Assembly (NCBI GenBank): GCA_964553915.1
Contig: CAZKMM010000023.1
Span: forward strand, 1-24,045
Direction: 5' to 3'
DNA: 24,045 nt
Origin: CAZKMM01 sp964553915
Lineage (GTDB): Bacteria; RBG-13-61-14; DRUE01
The notes beneath the pieces are model-generated. The model had not been told where the DNA came from. It ran no database searches and was given only the letters and a program-made list of their open reading frames with translations. A program made the position numbers and the translations under genes. This document shows positions 15,414-24,040 of this stretch, one piece after another (positions within the stretch are counted from its first letter, which is position 1; each line of letters begins with the position of its first letter).

Positions 15414-16466
15414 TCACCTGCCTCCTTTTTTTAAAAGTGAAAAAGCATTAAGAATTTCCTCGGGAATTTTTCCCAACGGGAGCACTTTATCAACCACGCT
15501 CATCTCAATGGCAGAAGCCGGCATCCCGAAAACCAGGGAGGTTTCCTGGTCCTGAGCAATGGTCTTTCCGCCCCTCTCATAAATTTCCTTCATACCCACT
15601 GCACCATCATTTCCCATTCCGGTGAGCAAGACTGCCACAGCTCTTTCTCCATAAGACTCCGCCAGAGATTGGAATAAGACATCCACCGAAGGACGACAAT
15701 TATTAACCGGAGGAGTATCTTTAAGATGGATTCTATTATTTCTAACCAAAAGGTGAAGATCAGGAGGTGCCAGATAAACCGTGGCAGGTTTGAGTTTTTC
15801 ACCCTGTTTTGCGATTTTCACACTTAACTCAGAATCTTTGTTTATCCAGTTTACCAGTCCTTCTATAAATGCTTTTGCAATGTGTTGAACCACCAGTATC
15901 GGAGAAGGAAAATTTTTGGGAAAATGCTGGAGGATTTCGTGGAGTGCCCTGGGACCTCCGGTAGAAGCACCGATTCCCAGCACTTCATATCTCACTTGAA
16001 GAGGAGAAATTATCTTCATCTCTTGTTTTCTTGCCCTAGCTGTAATCCTGCCTCTTGGGTGGCGAATGACCGGTATCCGACTTAAAATGCGAATCTTTTT
16101 AATCAGCTCTTCTTTTATTGACTGATGATTTTCCCTTACTGAATCTGGCTTTGCCATCACATCCAGGGCTCCTCGGGAAATGGCTTCAAAGGCAATATTA
16201 GCCTCCTGGTCATTAGCGACCGAGCTAAAAATCAGAATTGGAGTCGGGTGGTCTGCCATAATAATTTCCGTCGCTTCCAAGCCATCTATCCCGGGCATTA
16301 AAATGTCCATAATCACCAGATCGGGCGAAAGCTTTTTGACCAAATCTACCGCGGAACCGCCATTTTCAGCTTCGCCAACCACTTCTATATCTTTTTCTGA
16401 AGCGAGCCATTCTTGTAGTATTTCTCTTACTACTGGCGAATCATCTACAATTAGAACCCGGAACAT
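15414..16466 (-). CDS. cheB: Protein-glutamate methylesterase / glutamine deamidase CheB
   Basis: 350 residues. An N-terminal receiver (D8-D9, phosphoacceptor D54 in VIMDILMPGIDG) is joined by a basic linker (about 135-155) to the methylesterase domain. The catalytic triad is in place: S168 (GIGASTGGPRAL), H195 (LVVQHI) and D287 (LLTGMGNDGAVGM). It removes methyl groups from receptor glutamates when phosphorylated by CheA, providing adaptation together with CheR. It starts four bases after the cheA stop and ends one base before the downstream receptor. Length and domain order are standard. No odd substitutions noticed. Confidence 0.96.
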   Translation of the reverse strand: MFRVLIVDDSPVVREILQEWLASEKDIEVVGEAENGGSAVDLVKKLSPDLVIMDILMPGIDGLEATEIIMADHPTPILIFSSVANDQEANIAFEAISRGALDVMAKPDSVRENHQSIKEELIKKIRILSRIPVIRHPRGRITARARKQEMKIISPLQVRYEVLGIGASTGGPRALHEILQHFPKNFPSPILVVQHIAKAFIEGLVNWINKDSELSVKIAKQGEKLKPATVYLAPPDLHLLVRNNRIHLKDTPPVNNCRPSVDVLFQSLAESYGERAVAVLLTGMGNDGAVGMKEIYERGGKTIAQDQETSLVFGMPASAIEMSVVDKVLPLGKIPEEILNAFSLLKKGGR

Positions 16467-16470
16467 CTTT

Positions 16471-18624
16471 TTATTCCCCGATTAAATTTTGGATTATCTT
16501 AATTAGCTCCCTCGGTTCAAATTTGCCTTTAACAATATATCCTTGAGCCCCGGCTTCAATACCCTTTCTTTTATCCTCATCCCCAGCTCGGGTAGAAATG
16601 ATTATGACCGGGGTTCGTTTGGTTTTCGGGTTGGCTTTGATTTTGCGGGTTAATTCAAAACCATCCATTCCCGGCATCTCAATATCTACCAGAAAGAGGG
16701 AATAATCTTTCTGGTCAATTTTTTCCAGAGCATCTCGCCCGCTTTCAGCTAGCTCAACCTCATAGCCAGCTTGTTCAAGAACATTTCTGAGCACAATTCT
16801 GGAAGTGAGAGAATCATCAACCACCAGCAAGCGAAGCTTTTCTTTTTCAATTGAAGGTGTTAGCTGAGCGGTTGTGAATTTTCTTCTTCTAATTTCTTCA
16901 AAAATCTCAATTACATTTAAGATCAAAGCAATTTCCTCTCCTCTCAGAAAAGCGGTGCCCGAAACAAAGGGAACTCGCCGGGCAAAAGATTTAGGCAAGG
17001 TTTTGGTAACTATTTCATCTTCCCGTAAAATTCTATCTACCACCACCCCCAGCTTTTGCTGAGCATAAGAAAGAATCAGAATTTGTAAATAGCCGTTTTG
17101 CTGAGGCAAGCCCGACCTATTATCAAAACCCAATAAATCGCCTAAACTATATACAGGAATCATTTCCTGACCAAATTTGACCATTGGCATTCCCCGGTCG
17201 GTTTGAAGATATTCCAGTTTGGTCCTTACACATCCCACCAGGAAGTGAATCGGGAAAATATAAACTGTATTATCAAATAAAGCTAAAAGACAGCGAAGCG
17301 TTGCTAAAGTATAGGGAACGATAAGCCGGATGGTGGTTCCCTGCCCTTTTTCGGTTTCAATAATAATATCTCCCCCTAAACAGTCCAGGGCAGATTTTAC
17401 CACATCCATTCCTACTCCCCGTCCGGATATTTCGGTTACAATTTCACTGGTTGAGAATCCGGGACGAAAGATTAGCTGGCGAAGTTCATTTTCTCCCATT
17501 GCTTCCACTTCGTCTTTTTGAAAATAACCAAGTTCTATTGCCCGGGCTTTGATTTTCTCTAAATCAATCCCTTTACCGTCATCGCTGATTTCTATTTCCA
17601 GTCGGCTTCCTTTGGGAATGGCTCGGATTCTAATCTGCCCGGTCTCGGGCTTGCCTAACTTCTTCCGTTCCCCGGGAGGTTCTATCCCGTGGTCCACCGC
17701 ATTCCGGAGCAAATGTACCATCGGACCATGGAGCTCTTCCAGGATCCGCCGGTCTAACTCAAGCTCTCCCCCTTCTAATTTTAGCTCTATCTTTTTCCCC
17801 AATTCCTGGCAAAAATTCCGAACCGCCAGAGGAAATTCCTCAAATAAAGTACTTATAGGAAGCATTCTTAAAGATAAAGCCTGAAAATAAGCTTCTTTAA
17901 CATTTTGCTCAAACTCAATATAATCTTGGGAATGGGTTTTGTATTTTTTCATAACCTGTCCGAATATTTCCTCTAACTGTTTATAAAACTCGGGAAACCG
18001 ACTCTTGAGGGTTTGCTGATGAGACTTAAACAAATTATCTAGCGCCTTCATTCTCTTATCTAAATGAAAAATGGTGTGCTCAAACTTTGCCAAATTAATT
18101 AGTAATTGCTCTGAGAAGTTAATCAGCCGGTCTAAACGACGGGCTTCCACCCGCAGACTCTCCCGAAAGGGGGTTTTGCCCGCTTCAATCTCAACTTTAA
18201 ATTCGGGTTTAATTTCAGTCATTTCAGGTTGAGCAGGCTCTTTTCCTTCCGCGATTTGACTTAGACTTTGAATCAATTCCTCCACCTGTTCAGAACTAAT
18301 TTGCTCCGGACTTCTCATTAGTTTCTCTATCAAATCCGCTCCTTTTAAGAGAAACCCCATAACCAAGCTGGAAATTGTCTGTTTTCCAGCTTCAATCGCT
18401 TTTAACAGGTCTTCCATCTTATGTGCCATAGTGCCTATTTGCTTAAGACCAACTAATCGGGCAGAGCCTTTTAAGGTATGTGCGGAACGAATAACATCCT
18501 TGAGAACTTCTGAGTCCTGCGGATCGGATTCCAGATGGATTATTCCCTCCCTGATAATCTTTAAATGCTCATCTGCTTCTGCCTGAAAAACCTTTAAATA
18601 TTTTTCCCGTTTTTTATCATCCAT
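16471..18624 (-). CDS. cheA: Hybrid chemotaxis histidine kinase CheA-REC (FrzE-like)
   Basis: 717 residues from ATG 18624; an in-frame TTG at 18642 would add six residues and overlap cheW. Domains by residue from this ATG: Hpt (about 1-105) with phosphorylated H49 in IRSAHTLKGSARL; a linker with no recognisable CheY-binding P2 domain; a long helical dimerisation region (about 150-270); HATPase_c with HLLRNAVDHGIEPPGERKKL, SDDGKGID and GRGVGMDVV; a CheW-like domain (about 435-585); and a C-terminal receiver (about 597-717) with D603-D604 and phosphoacceptor near D647 (FLVDIEMPGMDG). Absence of P2 with a fused receiver suggests internal phosphotransfer, as in FrzE or WspE-type kinases. Starts seven bases after the cheW stop. 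Confidence 0.95.
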   Translation of the reverse strand: MDDKKREKYLKVFQAEADEHLKIIREGIIHLESDPQDSEVLKDVIRSAHTLKGSARLVGLKQIGTMAHKMEDLLKAIEAGKQTISSLVMGFLLKGADLIEKLMRSPEQISSEQVEELIQSLSQIAEGKEPAQPEMTEIKPEFKVEIEAGKTPFRESLRVEARRLDRLINFSEQLLINLAKFEHTIFHLDKRMKALDNLFKSHQQTLKSRFPEFYKQLEEIFGQVMKKYKTHSQDYIEFEQNVKEAYFQALSLRMLPISTLFEEFPLAVRNFCQELGKKIELKLEGGELELDRRILEELHGPMVHLLRNAVDHGIEPPGERKKLGKPETGQIRIRAIPKGSRLEIEISDDGKGIDLEKIKARAIELGYFQKDEVEAMGENELRQLIFRPGFSTSEIVTEISGRGVGMDVVKSALDCLGGDIIIETEKGQGTTIRLIVPYTLATLRCLLALFDNTVYIFPIHFLVGCVRTKLEYLQTDRGMPMVKFGQEMIPVYSLGDLLGFDNRSGLPQQNGYLQILILSYAQQKLGVVVDRILREDEIVTKTLPKSFARRVPFVSGTAFLRGEEIALILNVIEIFEEIRRRKFTTAQLTPSIEKEKLRLLVVDDSLTSRIVLRNVLEQAGYEVELAESGRDALEKIDQKDYSLFLVDIEMPGMDGFELTRKIKANPKTKRTPVIIISTRAGDEDKRKGIEAGAQGYIVKGKFEPRELIKIIQNLIGE

Positions 18625-18631
18625 TTGCTTT

Positions 18632-19189
18632 TTAAGATTCAATCAATTTTTCAGAAGCTAAAAGTTGTTCCAGGTCCAGATAAATAAGCATTCTCTCCCC
18701 CTCAGAAGCAGGAGGAAAATATCCCTTAAGATATTGAGCTGGAACCCCGGTTTCTTTACCGCTAATTGGCTGAAGCTCTTTCAATTCCATAAAAATAATG
18801 TCATCAATCCAGTCCAGAAAAAGAGCAATCATTATTTCTTTCACCTCTACTACCAATAATCGAGAATTTTCACTGGGAGGAGAAATTTTCATCCCGAAAA
18901 GTCTTCTGAGATCCAGCGCCGGGACAATTTCTCCCCGAAGGTTAAAAACACCAAGAATATGCTCTGGAATCTGGGGCAATCTCACGATTTTGGGCACTTT
19001 GAGCAAATGCCGACAATAAATCAAATCAATTCCATATCTTTCCTCTCCCAGCCAAAAGGTAAAAAGTTCTACCCCTTCCCTGGCTTCTTCTTCCCTTGCT
19101 TCACTAACGCTTTTCCAGTATTCCTCCCTGAGCTCTTTTAGCATCTGGTCAAGGGAGAGTTGTTTCGGTTCCTTATCAGCTTCTTTCAT
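18632..19189 (-). CDS. cheW: Chemotaxis coupling protein CheW
   Basis: 185 residues; start overlaps the cheR stop by four bases (ATGA). After a charged 40-residue N-terminal extension, the CheW domain reads ELFTFWLGEERYGIDLIYC, PKIVRLPQIPEHILGVFNLRGEIVPALDLRRLFGM and ends with a short helix. These are the conserved strands and the NLRG turn used to bind CheA P5 and the receptor tip. It links the two receptors of this operon to CheA-REC. The extension (KEADKEPKQLSLDQMLKELR) is longer than in E. coli CheW and is predicted helical; its role is unknown. Confidence 0.94.
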   Translation of the reverse strand: MKEADKEPKQLSLDQMLKELREEYWKSVSEAREEEAREGVELFTFWLGEERYGIDLIYCRHLLKVPKIVRLPQIPEHILGVFNLRGEIVPALDLRRLFGMKISPPSENSRLLVVEVKEIMIALFLDWIDDIIFMELKELQPISGKETGVPAQYLKGYFPPASEGERMLIYLDLEQLLASEKLIES

Positions 19190-20709
19190 CTTTCATTCCT
19201 TTGGCTATTGAGCTTTCCCAGATAAAAGTTTGCCCAGTCCATTAAAATGCTTTTATTCCATCCCCCGGAGAGCGGAGTTTTTTCCGGTGCTGATTGTAAA
19301 AGTTTGACCACAATTTTAAATTCTTTTTTCGCATTGATAAATTCTGATAATTTCAGATATAAATTAGCCAGATTAAAGTGAGCCATAATAAAATCGGATT
19401 TTAAAAATATTGCCCTCTGATAATTTTGAATTGCTTTTTCCCATTCTTCTCTTCGCTCTGCTAAAAGCCCGGAAAGATAATAAGCCTCGGGAATGAGCTC
19501 ATCTTTTTCAAGAGCAATTTTTAAATATTTTTCTGAAAGCTCATCCTCGCCCTGATGAGCAAAAACAAAAGCCATCCCAAGATATCCCTGCGGAGAAAAG
19601 GTGGACTCAATCAGGGCTTCAAAATATCTACGGGCTTTTTCATATTCTTCCTTTTCTAATAATTGCCAGGCTTCTTTCCAGACCTGTTTATCCGAAACCA
19701 CTTCTGGACGAGGTTTTTTGGTTGAGATAGATATATCCGTTGACTTGACCGACTTAATCTGAGGGGCAGTAATTTCAGAAAAAGATTCAAAGTCTCTTGC
19801 TACAGTTTTTCGTTGCTTTTGAGAATCTGCCTTCTTCTTTTCAGAAGCTGGAATCTTTTGATATAAGAAAGTTTCAGAAAGATAAATCTTTTTAAACTTT
19901 GAATCCAGACCATATAAAGATTCTGAATAGCCTAAAATTAAATATCCATAAGGCTCAATAATTTGATAAAAATTGTCTATAATCTTATTAAAAGACCGGG
20001 GGTTAAAATAAATTAAAACATTTCGGCAAAAAATTACATCAAAATATCCCTCCCGGGTTAAAAGCTCATATTTGGAGCTTATCAGATTAAAATGTAAAAA
20101 CTGAACAAATTTCTTAAGTTCGGATTTTACCTTAAAATTCTTTCCTTTTTTCTCAAAATATTTTTCTATTAAATCCCTATCCATATTCCTTAAACTTCTG
20201 GGAGGGTATATACCTTCTCCGGCTCTTTTCAAAAATTTCTTATTTACATCGCAGGCAACTATTTTTATATCCATAGCCAGTTCCGGGGGAACCTTTCCTC
20301 GAACAATCATAGCAATTGAATAAGGCTCTTCCCCACCAGCAGAGCCCGCAGAAAGAATTCTAATTTGGTTCCTTCCTTGTGCCTGTTTTCGTTTAATTAT
20401 TTCTGGAAGAATATGATCTCTGAAAGTCCAGATTTGTGCCGGGGTCCGGAAAAAACTGCTTTCCCCAATTGTAAGCCGAGAAACCAGCTCATCCAGCTCT
20501 TCTTGGCTTTGGTAAATAAGGGAAAGATATTCCAGAAAAGTATTTAACTTTAATTCTTGAATCCGTTGCTCAAGAATTGATTTAAATTCATCCATTCCCA
20601 TCTCTGCTAAAGATAAACCGTATTGTTCTTGAATAATCTTTACCAGCGAGGAAATTCGCCGGGAATCAAACCCAAGCTTTGGATTCACTTTCCCGGAACC
20701 TGAAAGCAT
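19186..20709 (-). CDS. cheR: Chemotaxis methyltransferase CheR with C-terminal TPR repeats (FrzF-like)
   Basis: 507 residues. N-terminal CheR helical domain (about 15-90, IGESSFFRTP), then the SAM-binding domain: RILSAGSAGGEEPYSIAM (117-134; the usual GCATGEEPYS has Ser for Cys), ACDVNKKFL (152-160), and IFCRNVLIYFNP (226-237). After a low-complexity Ser/Lys linker (about 285-345) the C-terminal region (about 345-495) has tetratricopeptide-like repeats (YLGMAFVFAHQGEDELSEKY, AYYLSGLLAERREEWEKA, AHFNLANLYLKLSEFINA). The repeats probably choose the receptor or regulate activity, as proposed for FrzF. It methylates receptor glutamates using SAM. It follows the large receptor gene by 58 bases; the start has a weak ribosome site. 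Confidence 0.94.
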   Translation of the reverse strand: MLSGSGKVNPKLGFDSRRISSLVKIIQEQYGLSLAEMGMDEFKSILEQRIQELKLNTFLEYLSLIYQSQEELDELVSRLTIGESSFFRTPAQIWTFRDHILPEIIKRKQAQGRNQIRILSAGSAGGEEPYSIAMIVRGKVPPELAMDIKIVACDVNKKFLKRAGEGIYPPRSLRNMDRDLIEKYFEKKGKNFKVKSELKKFVQFLHFNLISSKYELLTREGYFDVIFCRNVLIYFNPRSFNKIIDNFYQIIEPYGYLILGYSESLYGLDSKFKKIYLSETFLYQKIPASEKKKADSQKQRKTVARDFESFSEITAPQIKSVKSTDISISTKKPRPEVVSDKQVWKEAWQLLEKEEYEKARRYFEALIESTFSPQGYLGMAFVFAHQGEDELSEKYLKIALEKDELIPEAYYLSGLLAERREEWEKAIQNYQRAIFLKSDFIMAHFNLANLYLKLSEFINAKKEFKIVVKLLQSAPEKTPLSGGWNKSILMDWANFYLGKLNSQRNER

Positions 20710-20767
20710 TTTATTACCCGGTTTTTCAGTAAATTTTCCTTTGCCCGTTTTCCCTTATGCATCAACC

Positions 20768-23071
20768 TTAAACCTGTCTTTTGGAGATAAGGGTCTTTAA
20801 TTCTTCTCCTAGAGTAACCAATTTATCCAAAGTCGTTTCTATCTCTGTGGTTCGGCTCTTAAGCTGAAGAGCCACAACCTTGATTTCAGAGAGAGCCTGA
20901 GTAATTTCCTCATTGATTTTCATATGCAGGTCCACGGAATTTGCAATATCCTGTGAGGTAGTAACACTCAAGTCAATCAGAGAAGAAAATCCAGAAAAAT
21001 ATTCCCCGGCTTTAATAGCTAATTGAGTGCTCCGCTCTAAAAGGAACTCCTCACCTCTTACCGCCTCAATCGTGCTGTTAATGGAACCGAGTGCCTCGCT
21101 AACAATCTTCCCAATATTAGTGTTAAATTTCTGGCTCATTAATGCTAATCGTTTCATTTCATTTGCCACCACTGAGAACCTGCTCCCCAGCTCTCCAGCC
21201 ACATTCGCTTCAAGAAGAGCATTTAATGCCAGAAGATTGCTCTGGGTTGCAATTTCTTCAGTGATTTCCACAATCTTTTTAATCTGGGTTGCCTGACTCT
21301 CCAAATCCTTCATAATATCTCTGATCCGGTCCATCTGATTTTTTCCCGCTTTAACTGAGTCAATAGCATCGTTAAGAATGCTGATGCCCGATTGATAGGC
21401 TTGAAGGGTCTGGTTGGCAGAATTTTCCATCGCCTGACTTTTATCGCTTAATTGCCGGGCATTGGCTGATAACTTTTCAAGAACCTGATACACTTGCTCA
21501 AGCGCCACCGCCTGATGAGAGGCTCCTTCGTTCTGCTCCTGAGCAACCTGAGAAAGCATCCGGGTAGTTTCATCAATCTGCAAGACAGTGTTCCCAATCT
21601 TATCTATGAGCATATCTAAATGATTAATATAATTCTTGATTTGAGCCCGCATTTGCCAAAAACTTCTGGTCAGGTCAATAATCTCATCATCCGAAAGAGG
21701 AATGGTTCGCTCCTCAAAATCTCTTCTGGAAACCAATTGTGCCTCCGCGATAATCTTTCGGAGAGGAGAAGAAATTTCATTAGAGACAAGAAAGGCAAAA
21801 ACCCCGCTGATGGCTATCATTAAGATAACAAAAAATCCGGTTAAAATTTGAATATTTTTAAACTCTTGGTTTAACTCACGCCAGCTATAAATTTTGCCCA
21901 GGAGCAAATTAGTTGAGGGAAGAAAATCAAACACCAGCATTGCCCCGGACCTGGTTCTTAAAATGGCTCCCCTTTTTTTCTTCAACATTTCCTGTAATTG
22001 ACTCTGGCTCAACTCTTGCTCCAGGGCACCATATAAAAGCTTTCCCGTTCCAGAAATAATGAAATAAGATTTAGAGTCTTTGCCTTGCCGGGAAAGAAAT
22101 GATTTCAACGACTCCACTCCTTGCGGGTTTTGAAGCCCCTTTCTGATTTGCTGAGAGAGTTCTGATTGGTAAATAATTGCCAATTTATTTTTAATGGTCA
22201 TCAGGCTGTAGCTGTAATTAAAGATAAAAGAAAAAATAATGGTAAAAAAACTCAAAGCGATAAAATAAACAAATAATTTATAACGAAAGCTAATTTGGAA
22301 AAGCTCTCCTTCCTCCATCAATTGAGGGTGCTGAGTTAGAAAGATCTGCAAGGGTTCGCTAAGAGTTCTTTTGAAAAGTAAGTATTGAAAGGGAAATGCC
22401 AGAATGCCAGAATTGCAGGCGATAAATAAAATGTAGATACTCTCAAATTTAGTAAATCCTCCCAAATAATAAAATCCCAGACTGAGGGTAACCCCCGCAT
22501 AGAACCAGAGCAACAACGAAAGCCCCGCACTTTTAATCGGAAATTTAAGAAAAGCATTTACTATCTCTAAAGGGGTATATGGCTCGGTTTTTTCCCCTGA
22601 AATCTTTTTTGCCTGCCATCTTTGCACTAAAAACCAGCTTAACAAAAAGGAAATGCCCACAATAAAGGCTATGCCAAGAAGAATCAGAAACTGGCGCCAA
22701 TTTAAAGAAATGAACAGACGAAGAATAATAAAACCAACACCTACTCCCCCCGACAAAAAAATTAGAAAAAATAAAGCCAGCTTTGGTGTGGAAAGAAATT
22801 TCTTTTGCTTTTTAACCTGATGATTCCCTTCTCCCAAAGAATTGAGCCAATAGATAACCGGAACCAGCCAGATTTCATTCCCGATAACCTGAACAATACC
22901 AGTGGTAGACATAATAAAAAGAGTCCAGATACATGCGTAAAATATAGCCTCAGTGGTAAGTGGAGAAATGCTCACTAAAAATATCATATTGATGATAATC
23001 CCGGCTAAACTAACACTGAAGCATTCAGTTAATAATTTTATCCTGATTTTATTTATTGAAATTGGAATCAT
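20768..23071 (-). CDS. Large methyl-accepting chemotaxis protein with multi-TM N-terminus
   Basis: 767 residues, first gene of the chemosensory operon. Seven hydrophobic helices are visible at about 14-36, 42-64, 97-119, 128-149, 181-203, 212-233 and 267-287. An extracytoplasmic segment of about 120 residues follows (288-405; FIISGTGKLLYGAL ... GAMLVFDFLPSTNLLLGKI, Cache-like), then an eighth helix (410-430), HAMP (431-482) and signalling helices. The tip (EEIATQSNLLALNALLEANV, about 605-624, then AGELGSRFSVVANEM) is recognisable but divergent: the conserved Ala-Arg is Asn-Val. Most chemoreceptors have two TM helices, so the N-terminal membrane bundle is unusual and could sense a lipid or membrane-soluble cue, or interact with another membrane protein. 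No CheR-docking tail (ends ISKRQV). GGAG lies eleven bases before the ATG. Confidence 0.9.
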   Translation of the reverse strand: MIPISINKIRIKLLTECFSVSLAGIIINMIFLVSISPLTTEAIFYACIWTLFIMSTTGIVQVIGNEIWLVPVIYWLNSLGEGNHQVKKQKKFLSTPKLALFFLIFLSGGVGVGFIILRLFISLNWRQFLILLGIAFIVGISFLLSWFLVQRWQAKKISGEKTEPYTPLEIVNAFLKFPIKSAGLSLLLWFYAGVTLSLGFYYLGGFTKFESIYILFIACNSGILAFPFQYLLFKRTLSEPLQIFLTQHPQLMEEGELFQISFRYKLFVYFIALSFFTIIFSFIFNYSYSLMTIKNKLAIIYQSELSQQIRKGLQNPQGVESLKSFLSRQGKDSKSYFIISGTGKLLYGALEQELSQSQLQEMLKKKRGAILRTRSGAMLVFDFLPSTNLLLGKIYSWRELNQEFKNIQILTGFFVILMIAISGVFAFLVSNEISSPLRKIIAEAQLVSRRDFEERTIPLSDDEIIDLTRSFWQMRAQIKNYINHLDMLIDKIGNTVLQIDETTRMLSQVAQEQNEGASHQAVALEQVYQVLEKLSANARQLSDKSQAMENSANQTLQAYQSGISILNDAIDSVKAGKNQMDRIRDIMKDLESQATQIKKIVEITEEIATQSNLLALNALLEANVAGELGSRFSVVANEMKRLALMSQKFNTNIGKIVSEALGSINSTIEAVRGEEFLLERSTQLAIKAGEYFSGFSSLIDLSVTTSQDIANSVDLHMKINEEITQALSEIKVVALQLKSRTTEIETTLDKLVTLGEELKTLISKRQV

Positions 23072-23097
23072 TTTAAAATTACTCCAAAAGCTAGCTT

Positions 23098-23127
23098 ATT
23101 TTAGCAACATTCCTTTCTAGAAATCAA
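23098..23127 (-). promoter_or_regulatory. probable promoter of the chemosensory operon
   Basis: On the minus strand TTGATT (23122-23127) and TAAAAT (23098-23103) are 18 bases apart. The start would fall near 23091, about 20 bases before the ATG at 23071, which still leaves room for the GGAG ribosome site. No nearer alternative was seen. Confidence 0.5.
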
Positions 23128-23517
23128 ATAAATCTGCATAATCTTCTAGATTAAACCAGTATCATCTCTTTAAACCGAAATAGTATAATCGCACGGGCAT
23201 TATATACAATAATTGCTCTTTCCCTGGCAGAAGCCTCAGGTATCTTTAAAGCCTCTTTCCTCTTTAAAAATCCTTCTGTCAAACCAGGCGCATCACCGAT
23301 AAATATTTACCTCATTTCTGGTGGTCAGCTTCTTTCTTCAGAGGAAAAATTTTTCCACAAATTCCCGCGGGAGGGTAAAAGTTGAGAAACTTCATTTTTT
23401 ATTTTTATGATTTCTGGCATACTCTCGCTCCCGGAATAAAAAACCTCAGATAAAGTGATTTTGTAAATACCCGGACCCCGAGACTTGAATGCTTTAGAAG
23501 TTATGATAATATTTCTA

Positions 23518-23545
23518 TTGACATTTAAACAGGCGATTGGATAAC
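23518..23545 (+). promoter_or_regulatory. possible promoter of tRNA-Leu
   Basis: TTGACA (23518-23523), perfect -35, is followed after 16 bases by GATAAC (23540-23545), which matches four of six -10 positions. The start would lie near 23552, about 47 bases before the tRNA. Confidence 0.4.
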
Positions 23546-23598
23546 CAGAAAATTTGAAACAACTTGAGAATAATTTAATTTGTTAAAAATATTAAATT

Positions 23599-23685
23599 GC
23601 CCGGGTGGCGGAAAGGTAGACGCAGGGGACTTAAAATCCCCTGGGGCTTTGCCCCGTGAGGGTTCGACTCCCTCCCCGGGCACCA
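23599..23685 (+). tRNA. tRNA-Leu (anticodon UAA)
   Basis: Acceptor stem GCCCGGG (23599-23605) pairs with CCCGGGC (23675-23681), followed by discriminator A and an encoded CCA (23683-23685). The anticodon stem GGGGA/TCCCC encloses loop CTTAAAA, giving anticodon TAA at 23632-23634. The long variable arm GGGGC-TTT-GCCCC marks a class II tRNA, and GAGGG-TTCGACT-CCCTC is the T arm. Length is 87 bases, which fits leucine; UAA reads UUA and UUG. Confidence 0.96.
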
Positions 23686-23883
23686 AAGATTTTTCAATCC
23701 TTTCAATAACTTATCTCCAATTTCCCCTAAACTCTGATAAATAGTTATTTTGGCAAATTTTGGGTTTTTGGGGCGGTTTTGGGAAAATAGAGGTAGAAAA
23801 TAGGTAGAACGATATTGAACTAAATTCAGAATTCAGTCTAGTAAATTTTTGAACCAAAAACTTCCCTCTCTAGTCCCGCTTTA

Positions 23884-23901
23884 GCCCCGCTTTAGCGGGG
23901 C
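23884..23901. repeat. GC-rich hairpin built on a tandem repeat
   Basis: GCCCCGC-TTTA-GCGGGGC is a perfect 7-base stem with a 4-base loop. The left arm belongs to two tandem copies of CCCGCTTTAGC immediately upstream (23875-23896). A U-tract does not follow directly, so it is a poor intrinsic terminator; it might be a REP-like element or mRNA structure ahead of the gene at 24041. Confidence 0.5.
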
Positions 23902-23978
23902 AAGGGCTTTTCCCTATCCCGGAGAGAAAACCCGCCTTAAAACCGATTCTCGCAATCCTCAAGCCCATTCTTATCCGA

Positions 23979-23992
23979 ATTCTGGACAGAAT
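23979..23992. promoter_or_regulatory. Palindromic element upstream of the edge gene, candidate operator
   Basis: ATTCTG-GA-CAGAAT is a perfect inverted repeat. It touches a TATAAA sequence (23992-23997) that could serve as a -10 box, with a weak TTCTTA 18 bases upstream. The position suits a repressor site. It does not match LexA spacing. Confidence 0.3.
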
Positions 23993-24040
23993 ATAAAAAT
24001 TGGTCTATCTTTGAAGATAAGAACAAGAAGGAGAAATAAG

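Larger units (their letters stand above)
23072..23598. other. 527-base intergenic region between the chemosensory operon and tRNA-Leu
   Basis: It contains the operon promoter at the left and a tRNA promoter candidate at the right. In between I see no gene with a normal start. A leftward open frame without ATG (23151-23306) reads like protein and is described among the findings as a possible remnant. Confidence 0.55.
23686..24040. other. 355-base non-coding region downstream of tRNA-Leu
   Basis: No gene is visible. It holds a G-rich T-rich stretch (23751-23783), two copies of GGTAGAA eleven bases apart (23792 and 23803), two adjacent copies of AATTCAG, a GC-rich hairpin (23884-23901) and a 14-base palindromic element (23979-23992) shortly before a new gene. 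No second copy of the tRNA 3' end is in the window, so an attachment site is not shown. Confidence 0.55.
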
